A stretch of 64,000 bases of DNA from Brachypodius melanocephalos (lineage: Eukaryota; Chordata; Aves; Passeriformes; Pycnonotidae), in the NCBI GenBank assembly GCA_013398615.1, contig VZSR01000520.1, positions 30,051,604 to 30,115,603 of the forward strand, in the 5' to 3' direction. Position numbers and translations under genes: made by a program. Shown piece by piece: positions 13,001-28,000 of this stretch (positions are counted from its first letter, which is position 1; the number at the start of each line of letters is the position of its first letter). The notes under the pieces are model-generated. The model had not been told where the DNA came from. It did no database searches and saw nothing but the letters and a program-made list of their open reading frames with translations.

Positions 13001-16000
13001 TACCACAGCCAGTGGATCCAAAAGGTTCAATAAAGACAATTCTGTTCACCTAAAGCATGCCAAGCATGAACACATGGACACATTTCACCAAAAGCCAGGA
13101 AGCCAAGCACACAATTGTAAAGCCATCCAGGACACCCAACACACAGAAAAGAATGCAAAGAAAACATTATTAAGAATGATACTTGATCTTGGTTTAGAAA
13201 ACAGATGTATAAATGCAAACAAAGAGGTGATGGTGTCTTTATATTTAAAGAAAAAGAAGCACTGAGGAATCTCAAAATAGTTTTCATTTACACAAAAAAT
13301 GCAGTTGTTAAAGCAATTCATGTATACATGTCAATACCCCGGCAAGAAAAGAACATTTGTTCTTCTTTCCAGCCAGAAACACGTTTATATCAGGAATAGA
13401 GGAAAAAAAAATAAGATATATGATTTGCATTAATTTGTTTGCTAATTCCTATTTTCTAATTTGTAGTAATTGCTGTTTAAATGTACCAATACACACTAAG
13501 GTAAAAGATACATAAAACATACAGAAAATAGTTTTTATACAACTACGCATAACAGACGGGCTAAAGATTCAAAGTAAAAATGCAAATTTAAAACTTAAAG
13601 ATATAACATTTTATATGACAAGCTTTCTTAATGGTCAGATGGTCTAATGTACACCTACATATCTTCTTGGTTCATAACCAGCCTATCATTATAGTAATAC
13701 TGCAATACAAAATGCAATACTGCATATTATACAAAAAACTGAGAGAAAGAAAAGGCAGACAAGAGAAAGGTGAAAAATAAATGTATTGTCATGTTTTGTT
13801 AAATCCTGAAAATATATCATTTAATAATTGCAATTTGGGAAGGTGATTCTCTTATGACGGTAAAACACTGACAAGTAGTGGTCAGTTACAGGCACTGCAC
13901 TCTACTGAAAAAATAATAACATTTAATCCTCACAAACTTCACAAGTTTTCTTTAATTAGTGTAACTACTGTTCACATGCAAAGGTCAAATTTGATTTGGT
14001 TTGAAATGTGTAATAGGCAAACTAATGAAAAAGTTGCATCATTAAACAGCCACAAATGCTTAAAATAGTATTTCTTTGTAATCATTCAGGCCATATTAAA
14101 TGACAGATTTTAAAACTCAGTCCAAACACTGCCCTCCTTTCCAGTAATGTTACTTGGGAAGCATCCTGGAGAAATAAATGAAAACAAAAGTAGACTTCAA
14201 TAAAACATTACATCTATGCAATGATTACTGCAAGACTGAGGCCACTGTCAGAGTTAAGAGTCCATCTAACTCACAATTCAAATTACAAAGGACAAGAAAC
14301 AGAATAACAAAATAACAGCTTCAAAATTATGCAGAAACATGTTTCACCCAAATAACAATTGTAGCAAAATATTTATTTACTTTATTCTCACTAGGCTACT
14401 CAAAAGTACACAAGCCAATTCAAGTACATTCTTTCTAAAATACAGCAACTTAAACTGTATTTTAGAAAGGGGCTCCTCAGGAAAAATACCTTACAAAAAT
14501 AAAATAGAATTTACAGAAGAAATTATTAAACCATCTTAATTCACAGCTGGACATCTTAGGGGAATAGAAGGTCAAAGATGTACTTAGTATTTCTTTTTTT
14601 TTTTGGCATGAAATTCAAAAGATGAGCTACCAAGAATAAAGGTACCCAGCCTGAAGGCTCATGATCACACAGACTGTGATCATTCACATGACCTATGAAA
14701 GATCACATGAAAATTCTTTGAACCACATTTCAATTCATTCACTTGAATTCAAGTTTTCTTTCTAAGGAAACTATGGCAGTGTCAATGTATCTTTAGACAT
14801 TACAAGCCATCATCCCTTTAAAAGGATAAAATAATTTTGTTCTATTCTGCAGATAACACTATCAAATCACACCAACACATAGCATTAGACATCCCTCCCT
14901 CAGCCTGAAGGCAAAACTGAAGAATCTAGCAGTGGACATAGGCATATTAAAGGCATATGCTGAAATTCAGCACTCTAGTTCTTTTCACCCACTAGGGCAC
15001 CAACTGGGGTGAAAATCAAACAGTACGTCTTTCTGAAATATTGGCAGAAGGATTTCAAGCCTTTTGATAAATGTTACTTTTTATCTATATCAAAAAAATG
15101 CATCTCATCTTCTAAAATACGATGTCTTTGAACAGTCTATAGCTTTATGTGAAATATACAGCATCATGAGCAAGTTTCCTCAGTATCACTGTACAGTATA
15201 ATGCCTTCCCAAAAGCTGTTGCAAACAATAAAAGTGAAAACCAAGGAACTGCGTATTTCTTCTCAATTATAGTATCCTATTGCACAGACAGAGATAACAT
15301 TGCAAATCGTATCTTAAGTGGAGTGAAATAAAAAGTCACACTATGTTAAGACACAGACTTTCCAAACAGGAGTAAAATCAAAAAGAAATAAGTATTTTTC
15401 ATGTTTTCTAAAACCAGCAGAAAAAAAACTAATAGCTGTCTCAAATTTTATTTTATATTCTAAACATTTCTATTTGTCTCCTAAACAATGTTTTATATTT
15501 CATCAGGTATTGCTGAATAAAACTGAAATGCAATGAAAAGTTGTCTGGGATTACGATGTTTTTGATTGCTTGTTGAAATAAATTAATGTGTTCATTTGCA
15601 TGAGCAAGCAAAGTTTACATTTTAGGAAATAAAACATTTGAATTGAAAAAACCCAGCTAATGACTTGCTTTTTTTGCTTGGGTTTTCAGGAAGGGCATAG
15701 GGGGAGGTTCTTAGAAGATTTGTGGCATTTATCGAAAAGGTCTAAATATAGTCAAGACCATATAATGAAGGACTGAGACTGTGCTTGGTATCATCTGGTC
15801 ATCAAGACAATGTGAGCTAGACTGAGAGTTAAAAAGTGTGCCAAAGATATGATCACTTTTGCCAGTTTGACAGGTACAGGCTCACGAATGCAATACATTC
15901 CTAACTAAATCCTAAATACGAGGGAAGCTTTCAGTTGCATACCTCCTGTAACTGAAGAGACACGTGTCCCAGCTGGTCCTGGCGCCTTTCTATGAGCTGT

Positions 16001-19000
16001 CTTTCAGCACGCATTTCTTCTTCTATCTCCTGAAGTCTTCTCTCTACCCGTTCTGATACCTTCAAAAGGGAAAAATCCATGCTGTAGGAAATTAGTGTGC
16101 CTTTTAATACATGTGAAAATATCAATGGTAAAAATGTAAACAGAGTATGGGGCAAAAAGAAGAGAGATCATCATTTGTATTTTACTAAAGCAGATTTAGA
16201 ATGGCAGAGAAAATAAGTAGTTATAGCAGTGGGTACTCCACAAGTACTCAAGCAGTGAACAAAACTATTATCTTGCTGGCAGTACTCTCCTTTAGGTGTA
16301 TGCATATTTTTCTCTTCAGTGGTGGTTCTACTCAAGCATTAAATATCTCATTATCAAGGTTAGAGCAGCCTAATGTGAAGTTGCAATGCAAAGTCTTAGT
16401 TTCTCTGTCACAAGCCTGATTAACCTCTGGAGGGACATTTCTTTCATATCTCCAGCCTACAAAACAGACCAATGCTTGCCTCTTTCATGATCCAAAATCT
16501 GTGAGTAACAAGTAGTAAACAAAAACTAAGTACATGAGAATGACTGTAACAACACAAAATAATTACACTTCTGTAAGCCTTTTACCCAATATTTTGTGAA
16601 TCCATGTATAAACTAATACAAACAACAACAGGTGTTTATTAAAGCAACTTGGATTATGAACATAAAGGCTCAAACTAGAATACCAGAATTACTTCACTTT
16701 TGCAATTCAAGCTGCTAGCAGACAGCACCCTCTTGAGGCGGCAAATTAAATTTATTTTGCTAAAGATTAGCAAGAAAAATATTTATGTATCATTTCCTCC
16801 CTACCTTAAAACTAATTATTTTAAGCAACCACTAGAAAGCAATATATCCATTACCAAATGATAAAAAGAGAAAGATAGAGATAAAAGGAGATAAAAAATA
16901 AAACACCATTCAACTATTAGCTTTTGATCTATGTGGAGTTAAGTTCTCATCCTTCTCTGTTAAATGCACTTCTATTAGCACTAGGCATATGCACGGATAG
17001 AAAATATTACCATGAGCAATACAACTTGTATAGCAACAGAAACACCATGAAGGCTACACTTATGTTCTGGGCTTCACAAGGCTGAATGAACAAAACACTC
17101 TTTTTATTTACAACAGAATACATCTCTCAGAAAACACTTCTTGTTTGTGCAGCCAGACGAATAGCCAGCTTACAATTTGGAATATTGTATTTTTTCCTAA
17201 AACCATCAGGAGATGCCTGGTACTGCATTCAAACCACACGCTTTCATGAAGTAAGTTAGGAAAGCTCTGCAGCCATAATCCAGAAAAATTACTTACTAAA
17301 AACTAATGTACAAAAGACAAAAACAAACATCATGATGTTTGTTTTGACAAGTACTGGTTAGCCTTAGTCCTCGGAATTCATAAAATACTCCAATTAACAC
17401 AAACAATGACACTACGTAGTAGGAAGAGAAAATAACACTGTCATTAAACTTGTCCTATCTTTGCTGAAAGCCAGGAAATAAGCTGTCATTCTTTTCCCCA
17501 TACATATCTAACATAAAGAAATGAAATAGTAATGTTTTAACATTTTTTAAAAAAAGTTTTGACTATGTGTTTCTAAAGATGAAAGCTTTCTCAGCTTTCA
17601 TGTACCTTTTTCAATGAAGCACTTTCTTAATAGCACTAAAGCTATTAAGAAAGAAAACACACAATTTTGACTTGACAGAAAAATCACAAGTAACATCACT
17701 CCCAAAGATGATATTCCAAAGGAGAGTTCAGTAACTTCTTCACTGTCATGGGTCTAGCATACAGACCAGACAACATGGCAGAGGCAGCACTAGACAGACT
17801 TTAGATTCCTGCAAAGTTCAGATTTCATTACGAATTATCATTAACTCAGAACAAGTAAGAAAGTAACTTTATGAGGTGATTTGCCTTGTCTCTGACTTCC
17901 TTCAACTCGCTCCAGAATACAATTGTTGTATTATTTATAACAAGGTACTAAAAAAAATATATATCATTATATTTGCCACAGAAATTTCAGTTACAGACAT
18001 AATCCTGTCTAACAAACAAAAAACCCCCCACAATCAACACAAACCACCAAACATTTTGATGCTACTTATAACTCCTATTTGTTTCCCATACTCTGTACAT
18101 TGCTATGGTATTAGTAACACCTTGATACTTCAGGAAGGCTTTAATCTCCCACAGGAATTTTGTTCCCTGTTTTTGTAGCCTCTCTGACCTTCCTCAGATT
18201 GTCATAGAGCCTGTGGCATACAGCAATAGGAATTTAAAAGAATTAGAAACAGTTAAGTGCTATTTTATTAATTACTACATGCAGAGTAAACTTAAAAACA
18301 TATCTGTCTTTCTTTGTCCCAAATGACCCTGACTCAGGACAACATTTTTACTATGAAAGTATGTATCTTGACCTCTGAATGTTATGAGAAATCTTAGTGT
18401 AGACAACTGGTTCACCAAAGGACAGTACCAAGAATATGGAGGCTCTACACAGTGACATGAAATAGTAGCACTAAATTACTGCATGCAGAACATATTAGAA
18501 TGTGATTTCAAGCATGCATTTTCAGCCACACAGACTATCTGAATAATAATGATGACACTAGAGCTGTGTCTCCACATACAGCTTTCAGGTAGCAGCACAA
18601 TCTATGAAATCAGATTAAGCTATCAGAAAGTTCCTCCCTTCCCCTGCAATTAAACACAAAGAACAGAATGTCCTTTTTACAGCTAGGGTGACATTTAAGT
18701 CACGCAGCTAAATATAATCTCGTGGAAGATGCTGGATGCTTACTGCAAAAAAAACACCACCCTACTTATTGAATTTCTGTCCTGTTTTTCAGCTTTCCAT
18801 TGTTATTTCTAGTGCAAAAGTCCTGCTAATAGAAATCTATTTCAACAGATTTTCGCTGCTGTTCTTGTTACGACCCATTTTATCATCAACGCATACTTCA
18901 AACAGGAGTACTAAAATCACAAAAAGAGCAAACTTTTTTCAGAGATATAACTTTAAATATTGTTAAACGTTTCCCTCATGGCAAATGATAATACATGTTA

Positions 19001-22000
19001 TACCTTTTACAAGTCACCTGTGCAGTACCAAAAATTCTTATACCAGATTTTCTGAGGGACAGTTTATTATCTGACAATAATCCCAGCCCTCTGAGATATC
19101 ACAACTACAGTAACTCCATGTAAGACTCATTTCACTTGACATTGCTGTCTTTTTCCAGAGACAGTCTACCATCATTTTATAACAGCATCATCTCAGTTAA
19201 GCATCTACTTAACTAAACTGTGCTCCGATTAAGTTGTTTTTTATGTATAAAGAACAGCATCTTGTGCTATTTGGGATGTGCTTCTATCCAAGCAATTGCA
19301 ACAAAATATCCAAGAGGGTTATCTTATATAACCATAAAGGAGGTAAGTATTTTTTCAATTGCTTATATGGCTGTCTAGCAAACATTGAAACCCTTTTCAA
19401 GAACAAAGGAATCTCACAAAATGTCTAGCTAAGAAAGAGATTTTGATATAGAGATTTGTAGAACCAAAAAGGCTTTTTAGCAAAACTGCACATAGATTCT
19501 CAAGTACAAGGCCATGGAGAGTGCTTGACTTGAAACAGGCATCCGACTATGCGTGAGCCATCACCTTCAATGTCAGTTGTTTTTTATATTGGGATGGGAA
19601 AGCTCTCTTTACAGGTAAAATAGTGTGTTTTAATTGTGTTGTGTGAATCTTAAAGTATTCAAATCCAGCATCAAAAAAGGCTCTAAGAATCATAAACTCT
19701 AATAAAAATAAGTTCTGAACTAGTGACTCAGAAGAACTGTAGTGACTTAGACCTTTATCACCACACATCTACATACAGGCAATTTTCAAATAGCCCTGAA
19801 TACACCAAACGATAAGAATTTAGATATACATCTCTAAAAATATAGACTTAAAGACACTGAACTGAAAACAATGTTTATACTACGAGCTCATCCTGTGAAA
19901 CTATCAAGATTTCAAGTTGACAATTTATTGCCAAGAATCATAGAGCAGAATATAAATACAAGGATGGCAATGCTTGAGGTGATAAAGAATCCCAAGTGAA
20001 GTTATAAAGGCGCTAAGGACAAAAGTTTCTGCACAACTTTGCATAAGGAAGTTTTGATAAGTATTTTGTCTTACTCAACTCACTTTCACGAATGACAATC
20101 AATTCTGAATTAAGCAATATGATTAGAAGAATTCCTAAATGCATACACATACTAAAGGATGTCAAATATCTATGATAACCAACCCTAGTTTCTACATGCA
20201 GTCTAATCTCATGCTTTGCTATGCATACCACAAGAGTTATTTTTACTCTTAACATCCATACTAAACTCCTCTCTTCTGCATTTACCTCATCTCACTGATT
20301 CTGCCACCCTCATCAGATAACAGGAGAGCACTAGACTTTGAACAAGGGCAAAGGATCCATGCCTGGGATCAGAGAGCACCAGTAAAGCAGCAGTGCACAA
20401 TTTTGCTACCACCAGGTTTTTTAAGAGGTGGGGAATTGGCTGGACACAACAGTGCATCATGTCAGAATTTTTCAGCCTGAAAAGTAACATTCTGAAAGGC
20501 CTCTGAAGAAACTGAACAACCTCCCAACTTAAAATTAGTGATGAAAAAGAAGTTAGATTTAAATAGCAAATAAATAAACACGCTACAACGACTAACAAAA
20601 AAAGCAAGACAAAACACATCAACCAAAACACACATACAAAAAATAACCAAAAAAAAAAAAACCCTAAAAAAACAGATCACCAAAAAAGTGGCAGCTCTTC
20701 TCACAATATATAATCTATTTGAAGAACCCCTTGCTATAAGACAAGGTCATGAAGATATGCAAGTTATAACAAAGACTGGACAAGTTCCAAAAGAAGAAAT
20801 CCACAGAGGGATTATTACTTACTACAGAAAGAAGAGAGATCACTTCCAGACCAAGAAGCTCCTAACTCATAGGTGATTAGACTTCTGTTATACAGAATTA
20901 TCATTAGATGACTTTCCATTCTAATATTGTATGCTAAACTTCCACTTTTCGGCCATTCATCATACATGGCTAGATCTTTCCTAATGACTTGTTTCTTCTG
21001 CAAACTGAACCCCAGAAATTCTTTTATCTTTTCAAGGAAGTCTTTGAATTAGTGGCCTTTTTATTTTTCCCCTTTCTTTTCCCTCTGCTCTTTCCAGTCT
21101 TCTTTCCATTTGGCTGATGTTTTTCATAAAGTCAGTAATCAGCAACGAGCAGAATATTCCAGGTGAATTCTTACTAGTCCCACACATAAAAAGCATCCAA
21201 CTGCAGCTTACTGCAGCATTTGTGTCTTCATGAAAGAATATCAGTAAATATTTCAGTTTTCATAGCTTTATTGCATGATAAAGTTCTCTCCTAACCAAGA
21301 GATTTACTCTTCTGATATTGACCTTACCATTATCAAACTACAGAAGACTTCCTTGTTATACTTCACCTCTCTCATTTTTCGCTTCTTTCAGGTCAAAAGT
21401 TGTAACCTTCAACTTCACATCTTGAAACCCTACTGCAGGAGGTCAAAGAGCTAGTTATTTCTTTCATTAATGAACAAACAGTGGATGCCTCCATTCCAGA
21501 GGACTAAGAAAGGTTTGTTTTTCCCATGCAAAGGCACTGAACAGTTGTATTGTAGCCAGCTGTACCAGCTATTTTCTTGAGAACCACCTTGGTTAAAACT
21601 GACTTTGCTAGTTTCCTGCTACATGAAAGAGAAAAAAAAATAAGTTTACTGAGAAGTCTGCTACAAGAAAAACACAGCATTTTGCAAGTATCAAGAATTC
21701 TTTATCAGACAAACTTACTTTATCCTACCAGGCTACTAGCAGAAATCAAAATTAACATTCTAACAAAGACAACTCCATCATATTTCTCTACAAAGGCTGA
21801 CAAGGTAAGCCTTCTTTCCCTGATGGACTCTATCATATTCAGAACACAACTGGTACAGATAGTGTCTTTTGAATCACTGTCCAACTAAATCTAGAGTCAG
21901 GAATTTACTCAAGTACATTTATTAAGTCTGCTGGTACAAACAAGTGGTCCATGCCAACAATATTGTTATCAGTGACAAACACATCACTGCAGCCCTTGAC

Positions 22001-25000
22001 AGATCATTCAGTACCAATTCATGCCATTTCAGAGCAAGATGAGAAAACCTATGAGAATGTATGAGAAAGACCTATGAGAAAATATGCACATATAACACTC
22101 GCTCTGAATAGTCAGCTTTGCTACTAATATCACGGTAAATGCTTACATAAAGCATACACTCAAGTCTCACATGTCAAAAACTACCTACAGGATTCTCACC
22201 TACTAATTATGGGGTGATTCTCAACTTCTCTTGTTCCTACAGCAATATGCTGTTAGACTTCGATCTCAATAGCAGATCTCTTTCAGATTTAAGTAACATA
22301 GACTGCAGTTAGTCTGCTTCCAGTAGATACAGGACACAGAAAAGAAAAGACTGTCATGGCTGTCCTGCCTCCATTGTTACATTTTGTCATGAAGCCTTCA
22401 GAGAAGAGTACAGCCTAGAGACTCCTTCCATTTTGCTGTCCAGATGATAAGGATTGACAAGGACAGGGAGGGAGGGAGGGAGGGAGGGAGAAGAAACAAT
22501 AGTATTTATCATCATAACATGAGAAAGCTTGTATCTCTCCAAAGGTACTTTCAACAATTATAATAGCACTCAAAGCAATGTTCAAAGTTAAAAAGCAACC
22601 TTCTCTAAGGCCGTGAATTTTGAAACAGAAAAATTCACAATACATACACGTGTAAAACATTTGTACTTAAGCACCTGAAACACAAAACTTGTCTGGCTGA
22701 TTTCATTATCAAAGGGTAACATTTCAACAACCTATTGTAGCCCAAATAAGATCATGTTGAGATATACATATTAATATGTGATACCAATTACCAACACACA
22801 CATTAAACTAGAAGCCCACATCTTGCTTAGAATAATAGATATAAATAATCCCTTTAATGCTAGTCACACTCACCACTTCTTGTCTTTGGGACTCAGTGAG
22901 CTTTTCAGACAATTCTTCTAGAGTCTTTCTTAATTCAGCATCAGTCCTTCACATAAAAATATAAGTAAGACAATATTCTACAGTGCAAAAACTAAGCAAC
23001 ACCCACAATAATTTTAAGCAGCAACAACTCCCCAGAATTTTTTGCTACTTCAGTTTGTTCTACAGCCTATTCATAATAGATCATAGCCTATTCATAATAA
23101 TTTATAGCATAATTAGAAACAAGCCTCAAGTGGAAAATTCATGATAAAAAGCATTCCCATTCCTCAAGTGCAGAAACAGAGCTTTTAAGTACCAGCTAGG
23201 TATCAGGTCAACAAGTACAAAATTATGGACACATCTACAGAGTCCTTTTGAATAGTAGTTTCCTACTAGGAATTAACAGTCTAATTCCTGTTATTGCTAT
23301 TGAACAAAGCACCACATGTTGAGAAAGTATATACATTATGGCCTGCAGGAGAGCTTGCCTTGAAGGGCCTACAGTAACGAGAACAAACTAGGAGCAAAGC
23401 TGTAATGAAAGAAATTCCCTAGTTGTTGTCATTTTGTGCATATATTTAAAAAAGCCGAGGAAAGCCCCATATATTATACCAATTGGAATTGGTAGATGTT
23501 ATTTACAATTATAAATACTGCAGAGGATGACATAAAACAAGCAGTCCATAATCCTGCTTTCATCTGCATGTTGCACAATCCCTCATTCTCCCCAAAATTA
23601 TTTTTTGAAATAAGAGTTTAAGATTTTTTTTTCCACACTGCTCTCCACATGGAGAACATATATTCTGTTTATACCGATTTCTTCTTGAAAGCTCACGACT
23701 GATGTCATCTCCCAGGCGAACTTGTTCACTGCTGAGATCTCGAAGAGACTGGTGGAAAGAATGCAGCTGTAAGTAAAAGTACACAAATTAATTAAGCCAA
23801 GGCTTAGGAACCCTTTTTTCCTGTGATATTCCAAAAGTACATATCTACACATATACACACTTTTAAAAATAAAGCAGATAAAAATAACCTAAAAAATAAT
23901 AAAACTCCATGAACTGTAGTTGAGCCTGGATAACTGGATGAGGCTTGTGCACTTCTATTTCGATCCACCCTTCACAATACTTCCTCACTATAGTTTAACT
24001 TTCAGTACTTTATTTGCTAAACTAAGTTTCCCAATTGTGGTTTTTTTCCTTTGGTTCAGCGTTTAGACACTATACCACCTCTTTAACCTAATGCAAAGCA
24101 AATTGAAGCATCTGAACAAGTAATGTTCAGTAGAGACATGTTAAGAGAAACTAGTATTGGTAAACAAAGTTCTGCCCAGCTATACATGCTACTATAAATA
24201 GATTACATAAGAACATGAAACAAAACAATCAGAACAGTATAATGTATTCAGGAACTATCAAGAATAGGCATTTTACCTTGCCCAAGACTTTACATACGCT
24301 TTTTTCAGATCTTGGGGAGAAAAAAAACCAAAAAATAAAACCACACATCTATTTTCCTCTGCAAAACCTCCCATTTTCCCCATTCAGCAGTCTCCCAATT
24401 TATCAAAGTTTTAGGGAGCTAAAATAAAATGAAAATAAAATAAATTTAAAAAGGAATAGGTCATTCACTCTTCATGGGATAGAAAGTGACAGTTAATCCA
24501 TCCTAATGCAACCTATTGCTGTCAAGAATTCCGTGGCCAGTATTATCATTATGAAAGACCCTAATTTATAATATTCCTTTGTTCTGTGCCCTAGATTTAA
24601 ACCTGGATCTTCCACAATCAAGCTGACTGTCCTCAATATTCCAACACAGGCACTACTACCTTCCCCATGTGATTAAGCAGAAATTTCAACCTGACCTGTG
24701 TGACTTTGAAATAACACATCATATTTTCAAAATGTATGTGCTAAGGATGGAGAGGGATTTAAATGTGTTAAACGACCAATTACTTCAGCTAGAGAAAGTC
24801 AGAACAGGAATAAAGAGACAGTGGTTACAGAAAAAACTCGCAACTTTAGTTAAGCAGTACTGCTTTGTCGCTGGTCTAATTCCTGTCTATAATCACGATC
24901 AATGGCTACTTCTAGTTCGTCATTCCTCAAAGCACTATATTCTTCTCCCAAAATAGTTAATGAAAAGAAAAAAGCCATATTCACTCAATGAAAAGCAAGA

Positions 25001-28000
25001 ATAAGGAATATACCAGCAGTTATCATCAAAACTGGAAAAAAAAAGCTATTTGCCTACATAGTTACTTTATATAAAGAACTTTGTATGCCTTGCAGGAACT
25101 CCCTTGAATAAAATTTCCAAGATATTTATAGAATATCTAGAAATAATCTAAAATAGTCCTAAAGATTTCCATATAACATTATTTCCTTCCAAGGATTATT
25201 TTCCACACTTACCTTGAGGGAGGAAGGAATGAGGGAAGAATTAGAAGAAAAGACAATGAAACAGGGTTTAATAAAAGTCTAAAATTTCTATAGCTTCCCA
25301 AAAAGTCAACTGAGAAAACTTGTTGTAGTTAAGTTTAAAATTATAAGGAAGTTGAGACTGATTTAATAAAGTCAATATGAATACCTTACAATCGGCTTTT
25401 TTAATATTAGTCTACACAGATTCACTCAAGCAAGTCTAGCCACCCTGTCTAAAAAAGCAAAAGCAGGTACTGAAATCTCCTCTCTACCTCTAGGATAACA
25501 GAAACACTATAATCTTATCCATTAAGGTAATTAATTTATTTTTTCTCAAGTCTGCAAGCAGATACAAGTTAAGGGGTTTGAAAATTACCTGTGGCACACA
25601 CATCCTCTCCTCCCATCACCTGCCTGAAATACAGGCTCAAATTATCCCACTCACAGGTCAGACCAAGAACTACCTGGTTCAAAACCAATCCAAGCTACAC
25701 TGAAGTAAAAGCAAAAGCACTAAGACACTACACCATTAACTAAAGCAGAATAATCCCCTTCACAGCCTCACTGAACTTCAGCATGAAGGTAAATGTGAAT
25801 TGGCTGGAAGGGACTTCTGGAGATCATCCTATCCAAGCCCCCTGCCAAGGCAGGGTCACCTAGAAATGGTGACACAGGAACTTGAACAGGTGGGTTCTGA
25901 ATGTCTCCAGACAAGGAGACTCCATAACCTTGCTGGGCAGCCTGTGCCAGTGCCCTGCCACACTCATTGGAAAGTTCTTCCTCATTTGAGGTGGAACTTC
26001 TAGTGTCTTAGTTTATGGTCATTGCTCCCTGTTCTGTCACTGGGCACCACTGAACAGTCTGGCACCATCCTCTTGACACCCATGTTAGAGATATTAATGC
26101 GCATTACTGAGATCCCCTTTCAGTCTTCTCCAGACTAAACAGGCTATTCAGAGATTATTTTGTTGTCATTAGACAGCCTAAAAAGTAGGGAAATTATTTT
26201 CATATTTTACTTTTGATATCACTACCACGTGCATCTTTTCCTCTATAATGATTTGCATGAAATATCATGACAGATACAAGTGGTAGTCACCTCTTGTAAT
26301 GAAAAAAGCCTAACGAAAAAAGGCCTAATGAAAAAAGCAGGTAACGTTGAAAGCACAGATCATAGCTGAACCATCCTTAGCAGCATCTTCAGAATCACCT
26401 CATTTAATGCAAAAGCAGAGTCCGGTGACCACATATTGCCTGTTTGGAACAGCAACTCCCATTAGTGCTCTGTACCTGGTCCACACTCTCTGCCTCATTG
26501 ACAAATCGAACATTTGCAGATCTCGACCTCCGATGTTTATTGCCCTGTGAGCGTCCATAATCCCTGAGAGGAGAAGTGGGCAGGAAGTGGTGGTTGCCTG
26601 TAGGAGATATGAGATAAAAAAAATAAGTAGGAAGACAAAATTTTGTATGGGAAATTTTTCATTTTGCTTCACGAAAAATGCATATTTCATCTTGACAATA
26701 TCCTTCTAAGTCACATTACAGACAAAACAACTACTGAATTACATAACATGCATATGACTCTTTTAGCTCTTCTCAGGATTCTTCTTCAATTTAAACATTT
26801 CTAAGCCATGACATACAAGTAATTCAGAAAGAGGAATTGTTTCTCCAAGAAGTAGTTTTTCCTTAAATTTTGTTTCCCCAACCAACTACTTTTTCCTCCA
26901 TGTGAATCTATCAGAGCTTCAAACTATTACATTTCACAGCTTTTACATAAAATTAATTTTCTGAGACAAAAGAAGAAAAAACCCTACTCTTTTGTGGGTC
27001 ATAAATAATTTCTGTTTCTTTCTTTTCCACTGTTTCCAAACATCCATAATCCCATGCATTTAAAATTTAAATTGCCTTTTTGCTATGGAGCAAGCTTCAG
27101 AAGCTGCGATATCTTTTGGATTTAGCTTTAACTTGTATGTACCTACAACACATGCAGTGGAAAACTAATTTTCTCAGCTGAAAGAATCAATGTTTCATTT
27201 AGATCTCTTGGGATATCAGCAGAAAATACTAACAGAAAGAGAAAAGCTGGAAAAATTTACCATATAAACAACTGCACAACTTAATGTAGGTCTCCCAAAT
27301 TTCTAAACTCAGTTTCTTTGAAGTAATCAATGATGACTTTCCTTAAGACTATTTCTACACATTTTTCTTAATTTCTTCTTTGCATAACACAGCTATATGA
27401 CATAACTGAAGCATACTCAAGCCTTTTAAGTATTTTACCTGATGTTCCTTCTCCATCCAGGTCACTGGGATATAAGCTTGAGAGAGATGCACTTCTCATT
27501 CCAGAGTTTCGTGTTAGGCGCTGGCTCTTTAATTGACCTATAGATTGCTCCAGTGTTTCTTTTAACTGCAGAAAAGGTATAATTTACTGAAATACGAACA
27601 CAAACTTGTTTTTTTAAAAGCGTGGGAAATATGATTTCTTTAAAAGTCATTAAGATAATAAAAGCTATTTTTAAGCCAAGTACAGCTATGAATTAATAAC
27701 AGCTTTTCTTCAATATCTTATATATCATATTCCTGTAATTATAGCAAAACATGCTTCCAACATTGGCAGCTTCAAATATCAAGTTTCTTAAAACACTGGT
27801 GCACCACATGGTACACCATCATGAAAACGCAGATGTTTGTCTCCTACAACCAAAATGAGACCTATTTGCTAGCAATGCTCATTAACAGTCCTGCAAAATC
27901 CACAAAATAACTTCAAAGAAATTATTTTTTACTGTAATTTTTCCACCAGCCCTACCTGGAATCAATTTTACATATGGCTATCAAATTTCCCTAAGCAGCT

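Larger units (their letters stand above)
16060..22873 (-). other. CEP128: CEP128 intron 7
   Basis: A 6,814-bp intron. It holds a perfect 13-bp hairpin (17622-17653), A/C-rich runs near 18018-18050 and 20640-20680, and a (GGGA)n microsatellite (22466-22490). Nothing else was recognised. Confidence 0.6.

Noticed and set aside
14661..14683. Perfect 9-bp inverted repeat ATGATCACA around a 5-nt loop
   Set aside because: About two such stems are expected by chance in 64 kb.
20640..20680. A-rich run resembling a retroposon poly-A tail (also 36918-36934)
   Set aside because: No recognisable retroposed body or target-site duplication beside either run.
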